From assembly GCA_002505345.1 (NCBI GenBank), contig DAUY01000013.1, positions 1 to 64,000 of the forward strand: a stretch of 64,000 nt of DNA, given 5' to 3'. This DNA comes from Methanomassiliicoccaceae archaeon UBA370. Lineage in GTDB: Archaea > Thermoplasmatota > Thermoplasmata > Methanomassiliicoccales > Methanomethylophilaceae. The position numbers and the translations under genes were made by a program. Shown piece after piece: positions 42,703 to 51,483 of this stretch. How positions within the stretch are numbered: the stretch's first letter is position 1; each line of letters begins with the position of its first letter. The notes under the pieces were generated by a model. It searched no databases. It was not told where the DNA came from and saw only the letters and a list, made by a program, of their open reading frames with translations.

Positions 42703-43845
42703 ATGTCAGAGGAAAAAGTAACAGTATCAGTGATAAAGGCGGACGTAGGGTCCGTTGTTGGACATTCTAAACCGCACCCTTCGATGCTCGAGGCATCCAG
42801 GGAGGTCCTCAGGGACGCACAGAAACAGGGCGTGGTCGAGGATTTCTATGTTACTCGCGTCGGAGACGACATCAACTTATTCATGACCCATTACAAGGGT
42901 GCCGGCAACCGCGACGTCCACGGCGCCGCCTGGGAATGCTTCCAGAGGGCGGCCAAGATCGCCAAGTCCATGAAGCTGTACGCCGCAGGGCAGGACATAC
43001 TCACGGACGCGTTCTCCGGAAACGTTAAGGGAGCAGGCCCCGGTTCGGCCGAGTTCTCCTTTGTAGAGAGGAAATCGGAGCCGTTGTTGTTCTTCATGGC
43101 GGATAAGACCGAGCCGTCCGCATATTCGCCGATCCTATCCAGGATATTCCTGGACCCGTTCACGACGACCGGGCTGGTGATCGACGCCAGGGCCAAGATG
43201 GGATTCGACGTTGAGATCCAGGACGTCATGGACCACAAGAAGGTTGTCATGTCGTCGCCCGAAGAGACGCTCAGCATCCTGAGCCTTCTCGGAGACACTT
43301 CGAGATACGCGATCAAGAGGATCGACTCCAGGGCAGGCATCGGGCCAGCATGCGTGGTGTCCACAGACAAGCTCAACCTCACGGCCGGTAAGTATGTAGG
43401 TAAGGACGACCCGGTGTGCGTATGCCGCGCCCAGAGCGGACTGCCTTCAGTAGGCGAATACCTTCAGCCTTTCGTCAATCCCACAATAGTGGCGGGCTGG
43501 ATGAGGGGTTCCCACTACGGAGCACTGTACCCCTGCTCGCCTGAGGACTCGGACCCCGTCTATTTCGACGGGCCCCCGAGGATATGCTGCCTGGGTTTCC
43601 AGCTCAACGATGGAAAGCTTCAGGGCCTGGAGCCGATGAACTCCAAGAACGGAGAGCACGTGCCCGTCGACTTCTTCAAGGGCGAGACCTGGAACAAGGC
43701 AAGGGAAGATGCCATAAAGGCGTCCATGCTCATGAGGAGCCAGGGCCCGTTCATGCCCTCGATACTCGGACCGGAGGAGATGGAATACACCTCTCGGCCG
43801 GAGGTCCTCAGCTCTCTCACGTCGAGGTTTGAGAACATTGAGTGA
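42703..43845 (+). CDS. Fructose 1,6-bisphosphate aldolase/phosphatase
   Basis: A 380-residue bifunctional archaeal gluconeogenic enzyme: it condenses triose phosphates and dephosphorylates the product to fructose 6-phosphate in one active site. ADVGSVVGHSKPHP at the N-terminus carries the metal ligands and the conserved histidine; the MTHYKGAGNRDVHGAAW segment and the YCPxx-like C-terminal region fit the family. The ATG at 42703 gives the family N-terminus (MSEEKVTVSVIKAD). The tpiA gene begins 7 nt before its stop, coupling two consecutive gluconeogenic steps. Confidence 0.95.
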   Translation: MSEEKVTVSVIKADVGSVVGHSKPHPSMLEASREVLRDAQKQGVVEDFYVTRVGDDINLFMTHYKGAGNRDVHGAAWECFQRAAKIAKSMKLYAAGQDILTDAFSGNVKGAGPGSAEFSFVERKSEPLLFFMADKTEPSAYSPILSRIFLDPFTTTGLVIDARAKMGFDVEIQDVMDHKKVVMSSPEETLSILSLLGDTSRYAIKRIDSRAGIGPACVVSTDKLNLTAGKYVGKDDPVCVCRAQSGLPSVGEYLQPFVNPTIVAGWMRGSHYGALYPCSPEDSDPVYFDGPPRICCLGFQLNDGKLQGLEPMNSKNGEHVPVDFFKGETWNKAREDAIKASMLMRSQGPFMPSILGPEEMEYTSRPEVLSSLTSRFENIE

Positions 43846-44521
43846 GAAAAAGTTTCACAGACCGGTAATCGTAGTGAACTTCAAGGCGTACCAGGAGGTC
43901 AACGGACCAGGCGCCTTGGAGCTCGCCAAGATATGCGAGAAGGTCTCAGAGGAGTCGGGGCTGAAGATAGGCATATGCCCGCCGATGGTCGACCTCGGAT
44001 ACGTGGCCAGGAACGTGGATATCCCGGTGTTCGCTCAGAACATCGACCCACGGGCACCCGGGTCGGCCACGGGATGGGTCACGCCTGCCATGGTCAAGGC
44101 ATGCGGTGCGGCCGGAACACTGATCAACCACACGGAGCACAAGATACGGTTGAACGAGATCTCCGAATGCACTGACCTCGCCAAGGCATCGGACCTTATC
44201 ACCCTGATATGTTCCGACAATGACAGGGTCGCGGCGCAGGTGGCACAGTTCCGTCCCGATTTCATCGCGGTGGAGCCCCCCGATCTGATCGGAGGGGACC
44301 TTTCCGTCACCAAGGCAAACCCGGCGATCATCGAGAATACGGTGGATGCGGTCAGATCGGTCAACCATACTGTCATGATCCTCTGCGGTGCGGGCGTCAA
44401 GACCGGGGCAGATGTGAGGGCGGCTCTCGACCTGGGAGCCGACGGTGTGCTTCTCGCTTCCGGCGTCGTAAGGTCCAAAGATCCCGAGGCAACGGTCAGG
44501 GACCTGGTGCGGAAGGTCTGA
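43838..44521 (+). CDS. tpiA: Triosephosphate isomerase, archaeal type
   Basis: A 227-residue archaeal TIM, shorter than bacterial forms. Asn14 and Lys16 (NFKAY), His98 (INHTEHK) and Glu146 (AVEPPDLIGG) are the catalytic set. The start is probably TTG at 43838, overlapping the upstream stop; another TTG at 43829 is possible. It supplies dihydroxyacetone phosphate/glyceraldehyde 3-phosphate balance to the upstream aldolase. Confidence 0.94.
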   Translation: MSEKKFHRPVIVVNFKAYQEVNGPGALELAKICEKVSEESGLKIGICPPMVDLGYVARNVDIPVFAQNIDPRAPGSATGWVTPAMVKACGAAGTLINHTEHKIRLNEISECTDLAKASDLITLICSDNDRVAAQVAQFRPDFIAVEPPDLIGGDLSVTKANPAIIENTVDAVRSVNHTVMILCGAGVKTGADVRAALDLGADGVLLASGVVRSKDPEATVRDLVRKV

Positions 44522-44523
44522 GC

Positions 44524-44547
44524 CCGGCCATTCTCGGCGACGGCCGG
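44524..44547 (+). terminator. Hairpin after tpiA
   Basis: CCGGCC (44524-44529) pairs with GGCCGG (44542-44547) over a 12-base loop, just after the tpiA stop. Only ATTCT follows, so termination is uncertain. Confidence 0.35.
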
Positions 44548-44615
44548 ATTCTACATACTGAGTATCACTAATTGTAGTTGGCACTCTGATATGCGGGAAC
44601 GCAGACAAGAGGGCG

Positions 44616-46685
44616 ATGAGGCCACCGGTTCTGATACTCTTGGCGGTGATGGTCGCTGTCACACCCGCTTTCACGGCAACGGAGGATGTGGCTGCCGTAC
44701 CCGACGGAATTTTAATTTCCGAGGTTCAGCCGAAAGGAACCGAGGGATTGTCGTTGCATAATTTCGGCGACCGCTGGCTGGATATGAAAGGGCATAGCCT
44801 TTCGGATGGTGAAGGCAAGATCGTTTTCACAAGATCGATAATGCTGGGGCCTTCGGCAGACATTACCGTTTCATTCGACGCCGATTCGGTCCAGACTTTC
44901 CTTGACCGTCCCGGGGACGAAGATTTTTTTGCATACGAGGTCGGCACATCCGGAATTACTGCCGATAAAAGATTCAAACTTGCAGACGCAGGGGATGGCC
45001 TTTGTCTCTTTGACCCCGGGAACGTGTTGATCGATTCGGTCTGCTGGGGAAATGCGACCGTCGAAGGCTGGAGCGGCCGGTCTGGAGACAGGCCCACAGA
45101 GGACAGATATCTTGTCCGTCTTTCTTCGTCGGACACGGATACGGCGGAAGATTGGAAGCTGACCCGTCCAGGCATGACAGACCGGCCGTGCGTCACGTTC
45201 ACTGCTGACGTGACTCCGTTCACATTTCCCGAATGCCGTGGCTCGCACATCTACAATGCCCTCGAATCAGCGAGAGAGGAAGTCCTTATTTCGATCTACC
45301 AGTTGACAAGCAGGGAGACCGCCGCCCTCCTGTGCCTCCTCGCAGGGAGCGGTGTGAGTGTGAACGTCCTGTTGGAAGGATCCCCTTTGGGAGGAAGGGA
45401 AATTGTTAACACCGAGCGTATGATGATGAAAAATCTGGTTGACTGCGGCGGAACGGTGAGGTTCATCAACGATCCGAACTCTGGAGACAATAGAGATTAC
45501 GGCAGCAGATTCACGTATGTACATTCCAAATACGCTGTCATAGACGGAAAAACGACCATAATCACATCCGAGAACTGGACCGAATCCAATATGGGCGCGG
45601 GAGAAGGCAACAGAGGATGGGGAGCCGTGTTGGAAAGCGAGGATTGCGCGTCATATATGCGGGATATATTTTTCAACGACAGCAGCAATGCCTTCGGAGA
45701 CTGCAGGGATCTGCTGGAACTCTACCCGCAACAGGCAGGTTTCGAAGGAAGCATGGCCTATTCCGATCCCGCCCTGATCTATGATGGCAGCCATGAAAGC
45801 ATCACGTTCAGGGACTGCAGGGTGACGCCCGTGTTGTCGCCCGACAACTCGTACGGGCGGCTCAGGTCCATGATCGAAGGCTCTGAGGTCCGGGTGTTCG
45901 CCCAGCAGATGGACCTTTCGGATTCATATATGAGCCTGTCAGAAGAATCTCCCGCATCATGGATGGTAGAAGCGGCGTCCCGCGGTGTCGACGGCAGGTT
46001 GATTCTAGATATCACCAATGATACCGGAAGCGAATATGCAGAAATAGGGCTGATCAACACCACCACAGGTCTGAAGGCTGCGGGGATCAGCGGAGGCGAG
46101 GGATTCCGACTGACGCACAATAAGGGCGTCATAGTCGATGACAGCGTGTGGATCGGCTCCGTGAACTGGACCAACACATCTTTTTTTCATAACAGGGAGG
46201 TGGCGGTGATCATCGATTCCCCCGGCGTGACGGATTTCTTCTCATCGCATTTCATGGAAGATTGGGACGACAACTATGCTTTCGGTAAAATTAATCTGGA
46301 GATCCTTTGTTCGGGGGACAGGTTACCTTCCGATTTTGGTTCTTTTGAGGTATCGATTTATCCGAAAGGGGATTACACGATCCTGTGGGACATATACGGG
46401 GACGGAAATCACATCCGAAGCTCCGCTATCGCCAAGATATCTTACGAAGGGTTGGAGCCTGGAAGGCACACGCTTATCGTAACGGTAACGGACGAAGATA
46501 CAGGAAGGTCTGCTTCAGCATCTGTCGAATACATCGCCGAAGAACATCACAAACGTACCGACAGTATTAATGTCAACTTTGTATACTTGGCTATAGGGGC
46601 GTCGGCCTCCGCGGTAGCTCTGAGGATCGTCAGAGCAGAAAAAACTCGGGATCTACCAGAAAAACGGAAGAGGAGATATCGGTGA
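44616..46685 (+). CDS. Exported phospholipase D-like protein with lamin-tail domain
   Basis: A 689-residue surface protein. A signal peptide (about 1-20) is followed by a lamin-tail-like beta domain (about 30-190), then two PLD half-domains. The first HKD set is His303, Lys305, Asp310 (YVHSKYAVID) and the second is His501, Lys503, Asp508/509 (LTHNKGVIVDD). A beta-sandwich (about 570-640) and a C-terminal membrane helix (about 654-672) with a basic cytoplasmic tail complete it. Both catalytic motifs look active, so it may cut phosphodiesters (DNA or phospholipid) outside the cell. The following acetyltransferase gene overlaps it by 4 nt. Confidence 0.85.
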   Translation: MRPPVLILLAVMVAVTPAFTATEDVAAVPDGILISEVQPKGTEGLSLHNFGDRWLDMKGHSLSDGEGKIVFTRSIMLGPSADITVSFDADSVQTFLDRPGDEDFFAYEVGTSGITADKRFKLADAGDGLCLFDPGNVLIDSVCWGNATVEGWSGRSGDRPTEDRYLVRLSSSDTDTAEDWKLTRPGMTDRPCVTFTADVTPFTFPECRGSHIYNALESAREEVLISIYQLTSRETAALLCLLAGSGVSVNVLLEGSPLGGREIVNTERMMMKNLVDCGGTVRFINDPNSGDNRDYGSRFTYVHSKYAVIDGKTTIITSENWTESNMGAGEGNRGWGAVLESEDCASYMRDIFFNDSSNAFGDCRDLLELYPQQAGFEGSMAYSDPALIYDGSHESITFRDCRVTPVLSPDNSYGRLRSMIEGSEVRVFAQQMDLSDSYMSLSEESPASWMVEAASRGVDGRLILDITNDTGSEYAEIGLINTTTGLKAAGISGGEGFRLTHNKGVIVDDSVWIGSVNWTNTSFFHNREVAVIIDSPGVTDFFSSHFMEDWDDNYAFGKINLEILCSGDRLPSDFGSFEVSIYPKGDYTILWDIYGDGNHIRSSAIAKISYEGLEPGRHTLIVTVTDEDTGRSASASVEYIAEEHHKRTDSINVNFVYLAIGASASAVALRIVRAEKTRDLPEKRKRRYR

Positions 46686-47131
46686 TAGTAAGACAGATGT
46701 CCGAAGAGGACCTCCCGCGCGTTTACGCAATCGCCTTGAGTTCGCTAGACGAGTACTACTTGCCCGAGATTTTTTCATACTTTCTAAATCAGTGGCCATG
46801 CGGGCAGCTCGTGGCATGTTCAGTAACAGGGAAGGTGATCGGATTCATCTGCGGCTCCCGTCTGGGGCCGGACCGCGTGGGGATAGCTCTTCTGGCGGTC
46901 GAAAGGGAGGGCAGATGCCGCGGAGCGGGATCTGAGCTTTTGGCAGCGTTGAGGAACCGCGCCGTTGCGGAGGGCGCATACACAGTGCAACTGGAGGTCC
47001 GCAAAGAAAACGAGGCCGCGATTCGTTTCTACAAGGCCCGCGGGTTCATAATCGCCGAGGATTTGCCGGTATTCTACAACAACGGCGGGGACGGGATCAG
47101 GATGATCGGGGCCACAATCCAGAACTCGTGA
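46682..47131 (+). CDS. GNAT N-acetyltransferase, RimI-like
   Basis: A 149-residue acetyl-CoA-dependent acetyltransferase. The acetyl-CoA loop is the region ALLAVEREGRCRGAGSELL (Q/RxxGxG/A type), and RKENEAAIRFYKARGF is the typical RimI C-terminal signature. It begins at GTG overlapping the TGA of the PLD gene. Archaeal RimI/Ard1-type enzymes acetylate protein N-termini; its coupling to an exported protein gene is unexplained. Confidence 0.88.
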   Translation: MIVRQMSEEDLPRVYAIALSSLDEYYLPEIFSYFLNQWPCGQLVACSVTGKVIGFICGSRLGPDRVGIALLAVEREGRCRGAGSELLAALRNRAVAEGAYTVQLEVRKENEAAIRFYKARGFIIAEDLPVFYNNGGDGIRMIGATIQNS

Positions 47132-47204
47132 TCATCCCGATTGTTTTCTGGTTCTTCCAACATCTATAACTATTCGTAAGGCCGTTAAGTGTTGAGGTAA
47201 AAAC

Positions 47205-47921
47205 ATGGAAAACGAAGAACCATACTATTGTTGCTGCTGCGACGAAGATGAAGTAAGCGAAAGAATCCCTCTCATCGGAGAGGACGCCCCCGCTTTCAAG
47301 GCGAACACAACACAGGGAGAGATCAACTTCCCGGCCGACTTCAAAGGAAAATGGGTCATTTTATTCTCTCACCCCGCCGATTTCACGCCTGTCTGCTCTA
47401 CCGAGTTCATGACATTTGCAGCGATGGCGGACGAGTTCAAGGCGCTCAACACCCAGCTCGTCGGTATCTCTATCGACTCCATCCACTCGCACATCGCCTG
47501 GCTCAGGTCGATCTGTCAGATGGAGTGGGGGCCGCACAAGAAAGGTGTCGAGATCGCATTCCCTCTGATCGACGACGTGAGCATGAACGTTGCCAACAAA
47601 TATGGAATGGTCCACGATAAATCCTCGACCTCCGCGGTGCGTGCGACCTTCATCATCGACCCCGTCGGTAAGATCAGGACGATCCTCTACTACCCGGCAA
47701 GCACCGGGCGCAACATGGAAGAGATCAAGAGAGTGGTGATCGCTTTGCAGAAGGCGGACAAGGACAAGTGTGCCACGCCCGCCAACTGGAAGCCCGGGGA
47801 CGATGTGATCATCCCCGCACCCGGAAGCTGCGGTGCGGCCAAGGACCGTGTGGCGGACAAGTCCGAGGACAAGTATTGCTACGACTGGTTCCTTTGCTTC
47901 CGCAAAGAAAAGAAGCAGTAA
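47205..47921 (+). CDS. Peroxiredoxin (Prx6/AhpC type) with Cys-rich N-terminus
   Basis: A 238-residue thiol peroxidase. The peroxidatic Cys64 is in ADFTPVCSTEF, with the upstream FSHP and downstream Arg in SAVRATFIID completing the active site. Unusually, residues 9-12 are four consecutive cysteines followed by an acidic run, and the C-terminal extension (about 185-238) holds further cysteines (KDKC, GSCG, KYCYDWFLC). These may act as resolving thiols or bind metal. GAGGT precedes the ATG. It removes H2O2/organic peroxides in an anaerobe. Confidence 0.93.
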   Translation: MENEEPYYCCCCDEDEVSERIPLIGEDAPAFKANTTQGEINFPADFKGKWVILFSHPADFTPVCSTEFMTFAAMADEFKALNTQLVGISIDSIHSHIAWLRSICQMEWGPHKKGVEIAFPLIDDVSMNVANKYGMVHDKSSTSAVRATFIIDPVGKIRTILYYPASTGRNMEEIKRVVIALQKADKDKCATPANWKPGDDVIIPAPGSCGAAKDRVADKSEDKYCYDWFLCFRKEKKQ

Positions 47922-47930
47922 AATCATTTA

Positions 47931-47952
47931 GGGGCGAAAGCCCCTTTTAAAT
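47931..47952. terminator. GNRA-loop terminator after the peroxiredoxin gene
   Basis: GGGGC-GAAA-GCCCC (47931-47944) forms a stable tetraloop stem followed by TTTTAAAT. It sits between convergent genes and may act in the plus direction mainly. Confidence 0.65.
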
Positions 47953-47959
47953 TTCTTGT

Positions 47960-49480
47960 TCAATTGAACATGCTGTCGTCCGGAACATGCTCATTCTGGA
48001 AATAATACTGTGATTTTTCCTTCTGAGCGCTGGACACATCTTTCGAAAGGCCCTTGGTGTATGAACCGTATTTGTTCTTGATCTGTTCCTCGACGGGCAT
48101 CGCGCGCTTCAGCGCCCTGCGGACGTGTTCAGCGGTTATGATGTCCTCTCCGTCGACCACAGCGATGTCCCCTGCGGCGCGGATCAGCCCCCCCATCTCC
48201 CTGAGCCTGAGGGTCAGGGAGTTGGACTGCTCGTCCAGTTTCGCCCTGCGGCGTCCTTCTTTGATGAGCTCTTCCACTGCGTGTATGTCCGCATGGGGGA
48301 TGCGCCCGTCCTTCTGGACCTCCTGGGCTACGAACTGGGCATATTTGGCGCGGTTCTCGCTGTTGTCCGGCATGACCGTGTCGACCAGCACTTCGTATCC
48401 GTTGCCTATGATGCGCGAGCGCAGCGGGGAGAGGATGTTCTCGATGTCCTGGATGTTACATGCCGCAACCAGAATGAAGTCGCATGGGACGGCGTCGACC
48501 CTGACGCTGGCGCCTGCAGATTGCGGGTTGTGCCCTGTTATCGGGAACGTCTTGTCCTGCATGGCGGTTAGAATGTATCTTTGGAGATTGCCGAGATGGG
48601 ATATCTCGTCGATGAACAGGACTCCCTCGTGGGCTTCGTGTATCGCTCCGGCGACGACCCTCTCATAAGCGGGGGATCCGAGCTTTTCATGTCCTCCGTA
48701 CGGGTCGTGCAGGACGTCCCCGAGAAGTTCGGTCTCGGACGAACCGGTGGCCATGACAAACGGGTTCCTCCTCAGTTTCACCAATATCTTCTTATTTTTT
48801 GTGCCTTGGAGCTGGCTTCTCTTCTCCAGAGACTTCTGGTCGAGCATGCGTATGTACTCTCCGGCCCTTTCGAACACGATGGTCTCCTCGGTCCCGTCAG
48901 GCAGCGTCCTCGTGGTGTTCACGCGGTCCTTCCCGGCCAGTGTCGGTTGCCCGTTGAAGGATTCCATGAGGCTGCCGAAGAGGTCTGCGAACGGGGCGTT
49001 AACGGCGGCGCTCGTCTTTCCTGTTTGGCACTCGGGGCACACAAGGTCGTGAGGGCTGGAATACGCCCCGCACTTCTTGCAACGGAACCCTAGGCGCTCG
49101 GCGACGTTCGCCGGAGCCTTTTTGGGTTCCAGAAGCGTGCCCACCGTCTCGGCTGTGAGGTCCTCTTCGCGGACGACCTCCTTGCTGTCCAGCACTTCGA
49201 GGAGCGGCCTCTCGCTGTTCTCCGGGTTTTTCACGACGCGTATCTCATGGTTAGGCACCGGCAGGTTCAGGGAGAGCGCTTGCGCTATCATCGACTTGCC
49301 GGTGCCCGGAGGCCCGACCAGGAGCAGGTTCCTGCGTTGCGTCGCGGCGATCTTGGCCATCTGGATGGCCTCGTTCTGACCCAACACCCTGTCCAGGGGG
49401 TCGGACGGTAGAAGTATTTCGCCTGTCGACGCGAGCTCGGTCACATCGCTCCAGTGTTCCACGGGCCTCTTTTCTGACAT
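47960..49480 (-). CDS. LonB-like AAA+ ATPase lacking the protease domain
   Basis: A 506-residue AAA+ protein. Walker A is GPPGTGKS (56-63), Walker B is VLFIDEISHL (287-296), and a sensor/arginine-finger region follows (SPLRSRIIGNGYEV). The residues around Walker A resemble archaeal LonB, but the Ser/Lys protease domain is missing at the C-terminus, and the two LonB membrane helices between Walker A and B are replaced by a zinc ribbon (Cys134, Cys137, Cys148, Cys151) and an insert. It may be a remodelling ATPase or chaperone. It begins 9 nt after the dnaG stop, so the two are co-transcribed. Confidence 0.85.
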   Translation of the reverse strand: MSEKRPVEHWSDVTELASTGEILLPSDPLDRVLGQNEAIQMAKIAATQRRNLLLVGPPGTGKSMIAQALSLNLPVPNHEIRVVKNPENSERPLLEVLDSKEVVREEDLTAETVGTLLEPKKAPANVAERLGFRCKKCGAYSSPHDLVCPECQTGKTSAAVNAPFADLFGSLMESFNGQPTLAGKDRVNTTRTLPDGTEETIVFERAGEYIRMLDQKSLEKRSQLQGTKNKKILVKLRRNPFVMATGSSETELLGDVLHDPYGGHEKLGSPAYERVVAGAIHEAHEGVLFIDEISHLGNLQRYILTAMQDKTFPITGHNPQSAGASVRVDAVPCDFILVAACNIQDIENILSPLRSRIIGNGYEVLVDTVMPDNSENRAKYAQFVAQEVQKDGRIPHADIHAVEELIKEGRRRAKLDEQSNSLTLRLREMGGLIRAAGDIAVVDGEDIITAEHVRRALKRAMPVEEQIKNKYGSYTKGLSKDVSSAQKEKSQYYFQNEHVPDDSMFN

Positions 49481-49489
49481 GGGGCTTCC

Positions 49490-51028
49490 TCAGTAGAAAT
49501 CGTCCTTTGCCCAAAGGGTCATATCGGCCGGCAGTTTGGAGACCTTCCCCTTGCGGGTGGCGACCACGACTCCGATCTTCTTCTCGTCGCAGACGTCCAC
49601 TATCCTCTGGGATATCACTCCGTCGAAGACTATGGACGCTATCCCCTCGCCCTCTTCCTTGAGGGTGTCGGCGAGGCTCTTCACTGCGACTTCTTTGACG
49701 ACCTTCTTCTCAGCGTCGAGCAGTTTTGCGTTGTGGGTGGATGCCATGTCGGCGAGCAGGTCCCTGAAGAAGATCTGGTCCTCGGTAAGCGCTTTGTCTG
49801 CCCGCCTGGGCTTCTTTGCGCGGAGAGTCCTCGTGGGCTTCTCTTCAGCCTCTTTGTCGTCTTTCTCTTCGACTTCAGGCTTCGCCGCCTCGGTCCTCAC
49901 GGCCTCGGGCTTGGAAACCTCCTGCTTCGCCGCCTCGGGTTTCGCGATTTCCTTGACCTGTTCGACCTCGGCCTCTTCGACGGCCTCGGCCTCTTCCTTC
50001 ACTTCCTTCTTTCTGAACCTCTCGGCAGCCTCGGTGTTGAACCTCTCCTTCCTGGGAGCGCGGTCTTCGTCCCTGGATCTGGCGCCCTGGTTCTGGTGGC
50101 GGTCGTGGCCGGAGTGCTGTTCCCTCCTGGCAGGCCTGGACTCTTCCTCCTCCTCTTTGGGCTCCTCAGCCGAGATGCCGGTGATGCCGTTCATTTCCAT
50201 GTACTGGTCTGCCGGTATCTTGTTGCGGAGGCATTTGACAAGCTGTTTCTGAGTAAGCTCCTCGACCTCCTGTGAGCGGGGTGCCCGGGCAACGAAGTCG
50301 ACCTCTGCAACCTGGAAAAGCTCCTTGAGGATCAGTTCTCCTCCCCTGTCGCCATCTACGAATGCGGTAACGACCCTTTCCCTGGACAGGTCCTGGACCG
50401 TCTTGGGGATGTCCGTCCCTTCGACCGCTATGGCGTTCTTAATTCCCGATCTGAGGCAGTTGAGGACATCCGACCTGCCTTCAACGACAATGATGGACTC
50501 TGCATCTTTCACATTGGGTCCGGCAGGACACCTGTCCTTGCCGTAGGAGACTATCTCTTCGACCTGCAGGCTCTTCCGTATGTTGTCCGTAAGGTCCGAG
50601 CTGGTCCCCTTCGACTGTTTTATCAGTTCGGAAAGGAGCTCCTTGGCGCGTTCGATGACCTTCTCTCTCTTGGTTATCCTCACATCTTCGATGCCGAGGA
50701 CCTTGATCGACGCTTTGCACGGTCCGACGCGGTCGACGGTCTCGAGGGCCGATGCGAGAATGACGGTCTCGACCTGGTCGAGGCTCGAGGACATCGTGAC
50801 GTTTCCTTCAGACCTTCCTCCTTTAGAGGTGACATCGACCTCTATCCTTCCGATCCTTCCCGTTTTCTGGAGGTCTCTAAGGTCGAGGTCGTCGCCGAGA
50901 AGTCCCTCGGTCTGTCCGAAGATCGCTCCGACGACATCAGGCTTCTCCACGACGCCGTCGGCATTTATCTTCGCTTTAACCAAATATTTTGTAGCTGTTG
51001 GATCTGCGTACATTTGAATCATTTCCAT
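49490..51028 (-). CDS. dnaG: Archaeal DnaG-like primase
   Basis: A 512-residue TOPRIM protein. The TOPRIM motif VVEGRSD is at 181-187 and DGDRG at 225-229. The N-terminal domain (about 10-110) and the C-terminal RNA-binding region (about 420-510) are conserved. Between them lies an unusually long low-complexity linker (about 280-410) rich in Glu, Ala, Lys and Arg. Archaeal DnaG acts as an alternative primase and is also found with the RNA exosome. The ATG at 51028 is used; one at 51013 is possible. It leads an operon with the Lon-like ATPase. Confidence 0.95.
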   Translation of the reverse strand: MEMIQMYADPTATKYLVKAKINADGVVEKPDVVGAIFGQTEGLLGDDLDLRDLQKTGRIGRIEVDVTSKGGRSEGNVTMSSSLDQVETVILASALETVDRVGPCKASIKVLGIEDVRITKREKVIERAKELLSELIKQSKGTSSDLTDNIRKSLQVEEIVSYGKDRCPAGPNVKDAESIIVVEGRSDVLNCLRSGIKNAIAVEGTDIPKTVQDLSRERVVTAFVDGDRGGELILKELFQVAEVDFVARAPRSQEVEELTQKQLVKCLRNKIPADQYMEMNGITGISAEEPKEEEEESRPARREQHSGHDRHQNQGARSRDEDRAPRKERFNTEAAERFRKKEVKEEAEAVEEAEVEQVKEIAKPEAAKQEVSKPEAVRTEAAKPEVEEKDDKEAEEKPTRTLRAKKPRRADKALTEDQIFFRDLLADMASTHNAKLLDAEKKVVKEVAVKSLADTLKEEGEGIASIVFDGVISQRIVDVCDEKKIGVVVATRKGKVSKLPADMTLWAKDDFY

Positions 51029-51483
51029 GAAGGGATGGATATACGCCCTGCTCAGCTCTTTCTCACGGGCACACGCCCGATTCGAACTGTATTCTCGTCT
51101 CTGACCTGTAGTCTTTCCCGCTCAGCGGTGATGTGTTCTGGTCTTGGGGCCCGGTCGTTCCGACGGGGCTGCCGGTTGATAGTGAATCAGTGAACAGGGA
51201 ATACTCAATTCCCTTGAGTATGCAAACACACATCGCGCTTATAAGGTTTTGCGGAAAAACGGGCAATAAAGCCCCATGAATTATGATATTGATACGATTA
51301 CAGCCGATAGTCATGTTTGCGGAAATGAGGAGACGCTTTCAGGAGAATTCGGTCGTGAACCTGCATTCCGGACAGTTCTTTTTTCCAAACAGTATTCGAA
51401 TTTGGTGGATATGGACAAAAAAATTAAATAGTATAACATGATGAAAAATTGTGATTGGCGGGAAAGGGCCGAGAGCGGGAAGA
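51029..51483. other. Gene-poor stretch upstream of dnaG
   Basis: I find no convincing protein, tRNA or rRNA gene. The region contains the alternative hairpins at 51196-51221 and a small GC hairpin at 51066-51079. Its 51270-51440 part is clearly more AT-rich than the rest of the window. Promoters for dnaG (minus) and for a small ORF at 51484 (plus; TATA-like sequence near 51424-51437) are expected here. Confidence 0.5.
51196..51221. repeat. Overlapping, mutually exclusive inverted repeats
   Basis: AGGGAAT (51196-51202) pairs perfectly with ATTCCCT (51208-51214), and ATACTCAA (51201-51208) pairs perfectly with TTGAGTAT (51214-51221). Each stem's loop is part of the other stem, so only one can form at a time. 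It lies about 170 bp upstream of dnaG. Confidence 0.6.

Noticed and set aside
51079..51089. tRNA T-loop-like CAGTTCGAATC on the minus strand
   Set aside because: The flanking five bases do not pair as a T stem and no acceptor or anticodon arm is found around it.
51063..51314. 83-codon minus-strand ORF upstream of dnaG
   Set aside because: No recognisable domain, no ribosome-binding site and composition unlike neighbours; it also contains the alternative hairpins.
51278..51433. 51-codon plus-strand ORF ending in TAG
   Set aside because: AT-rich, no start signal, ends in the rarest stop codon, no hydrophobic or domain pattern.
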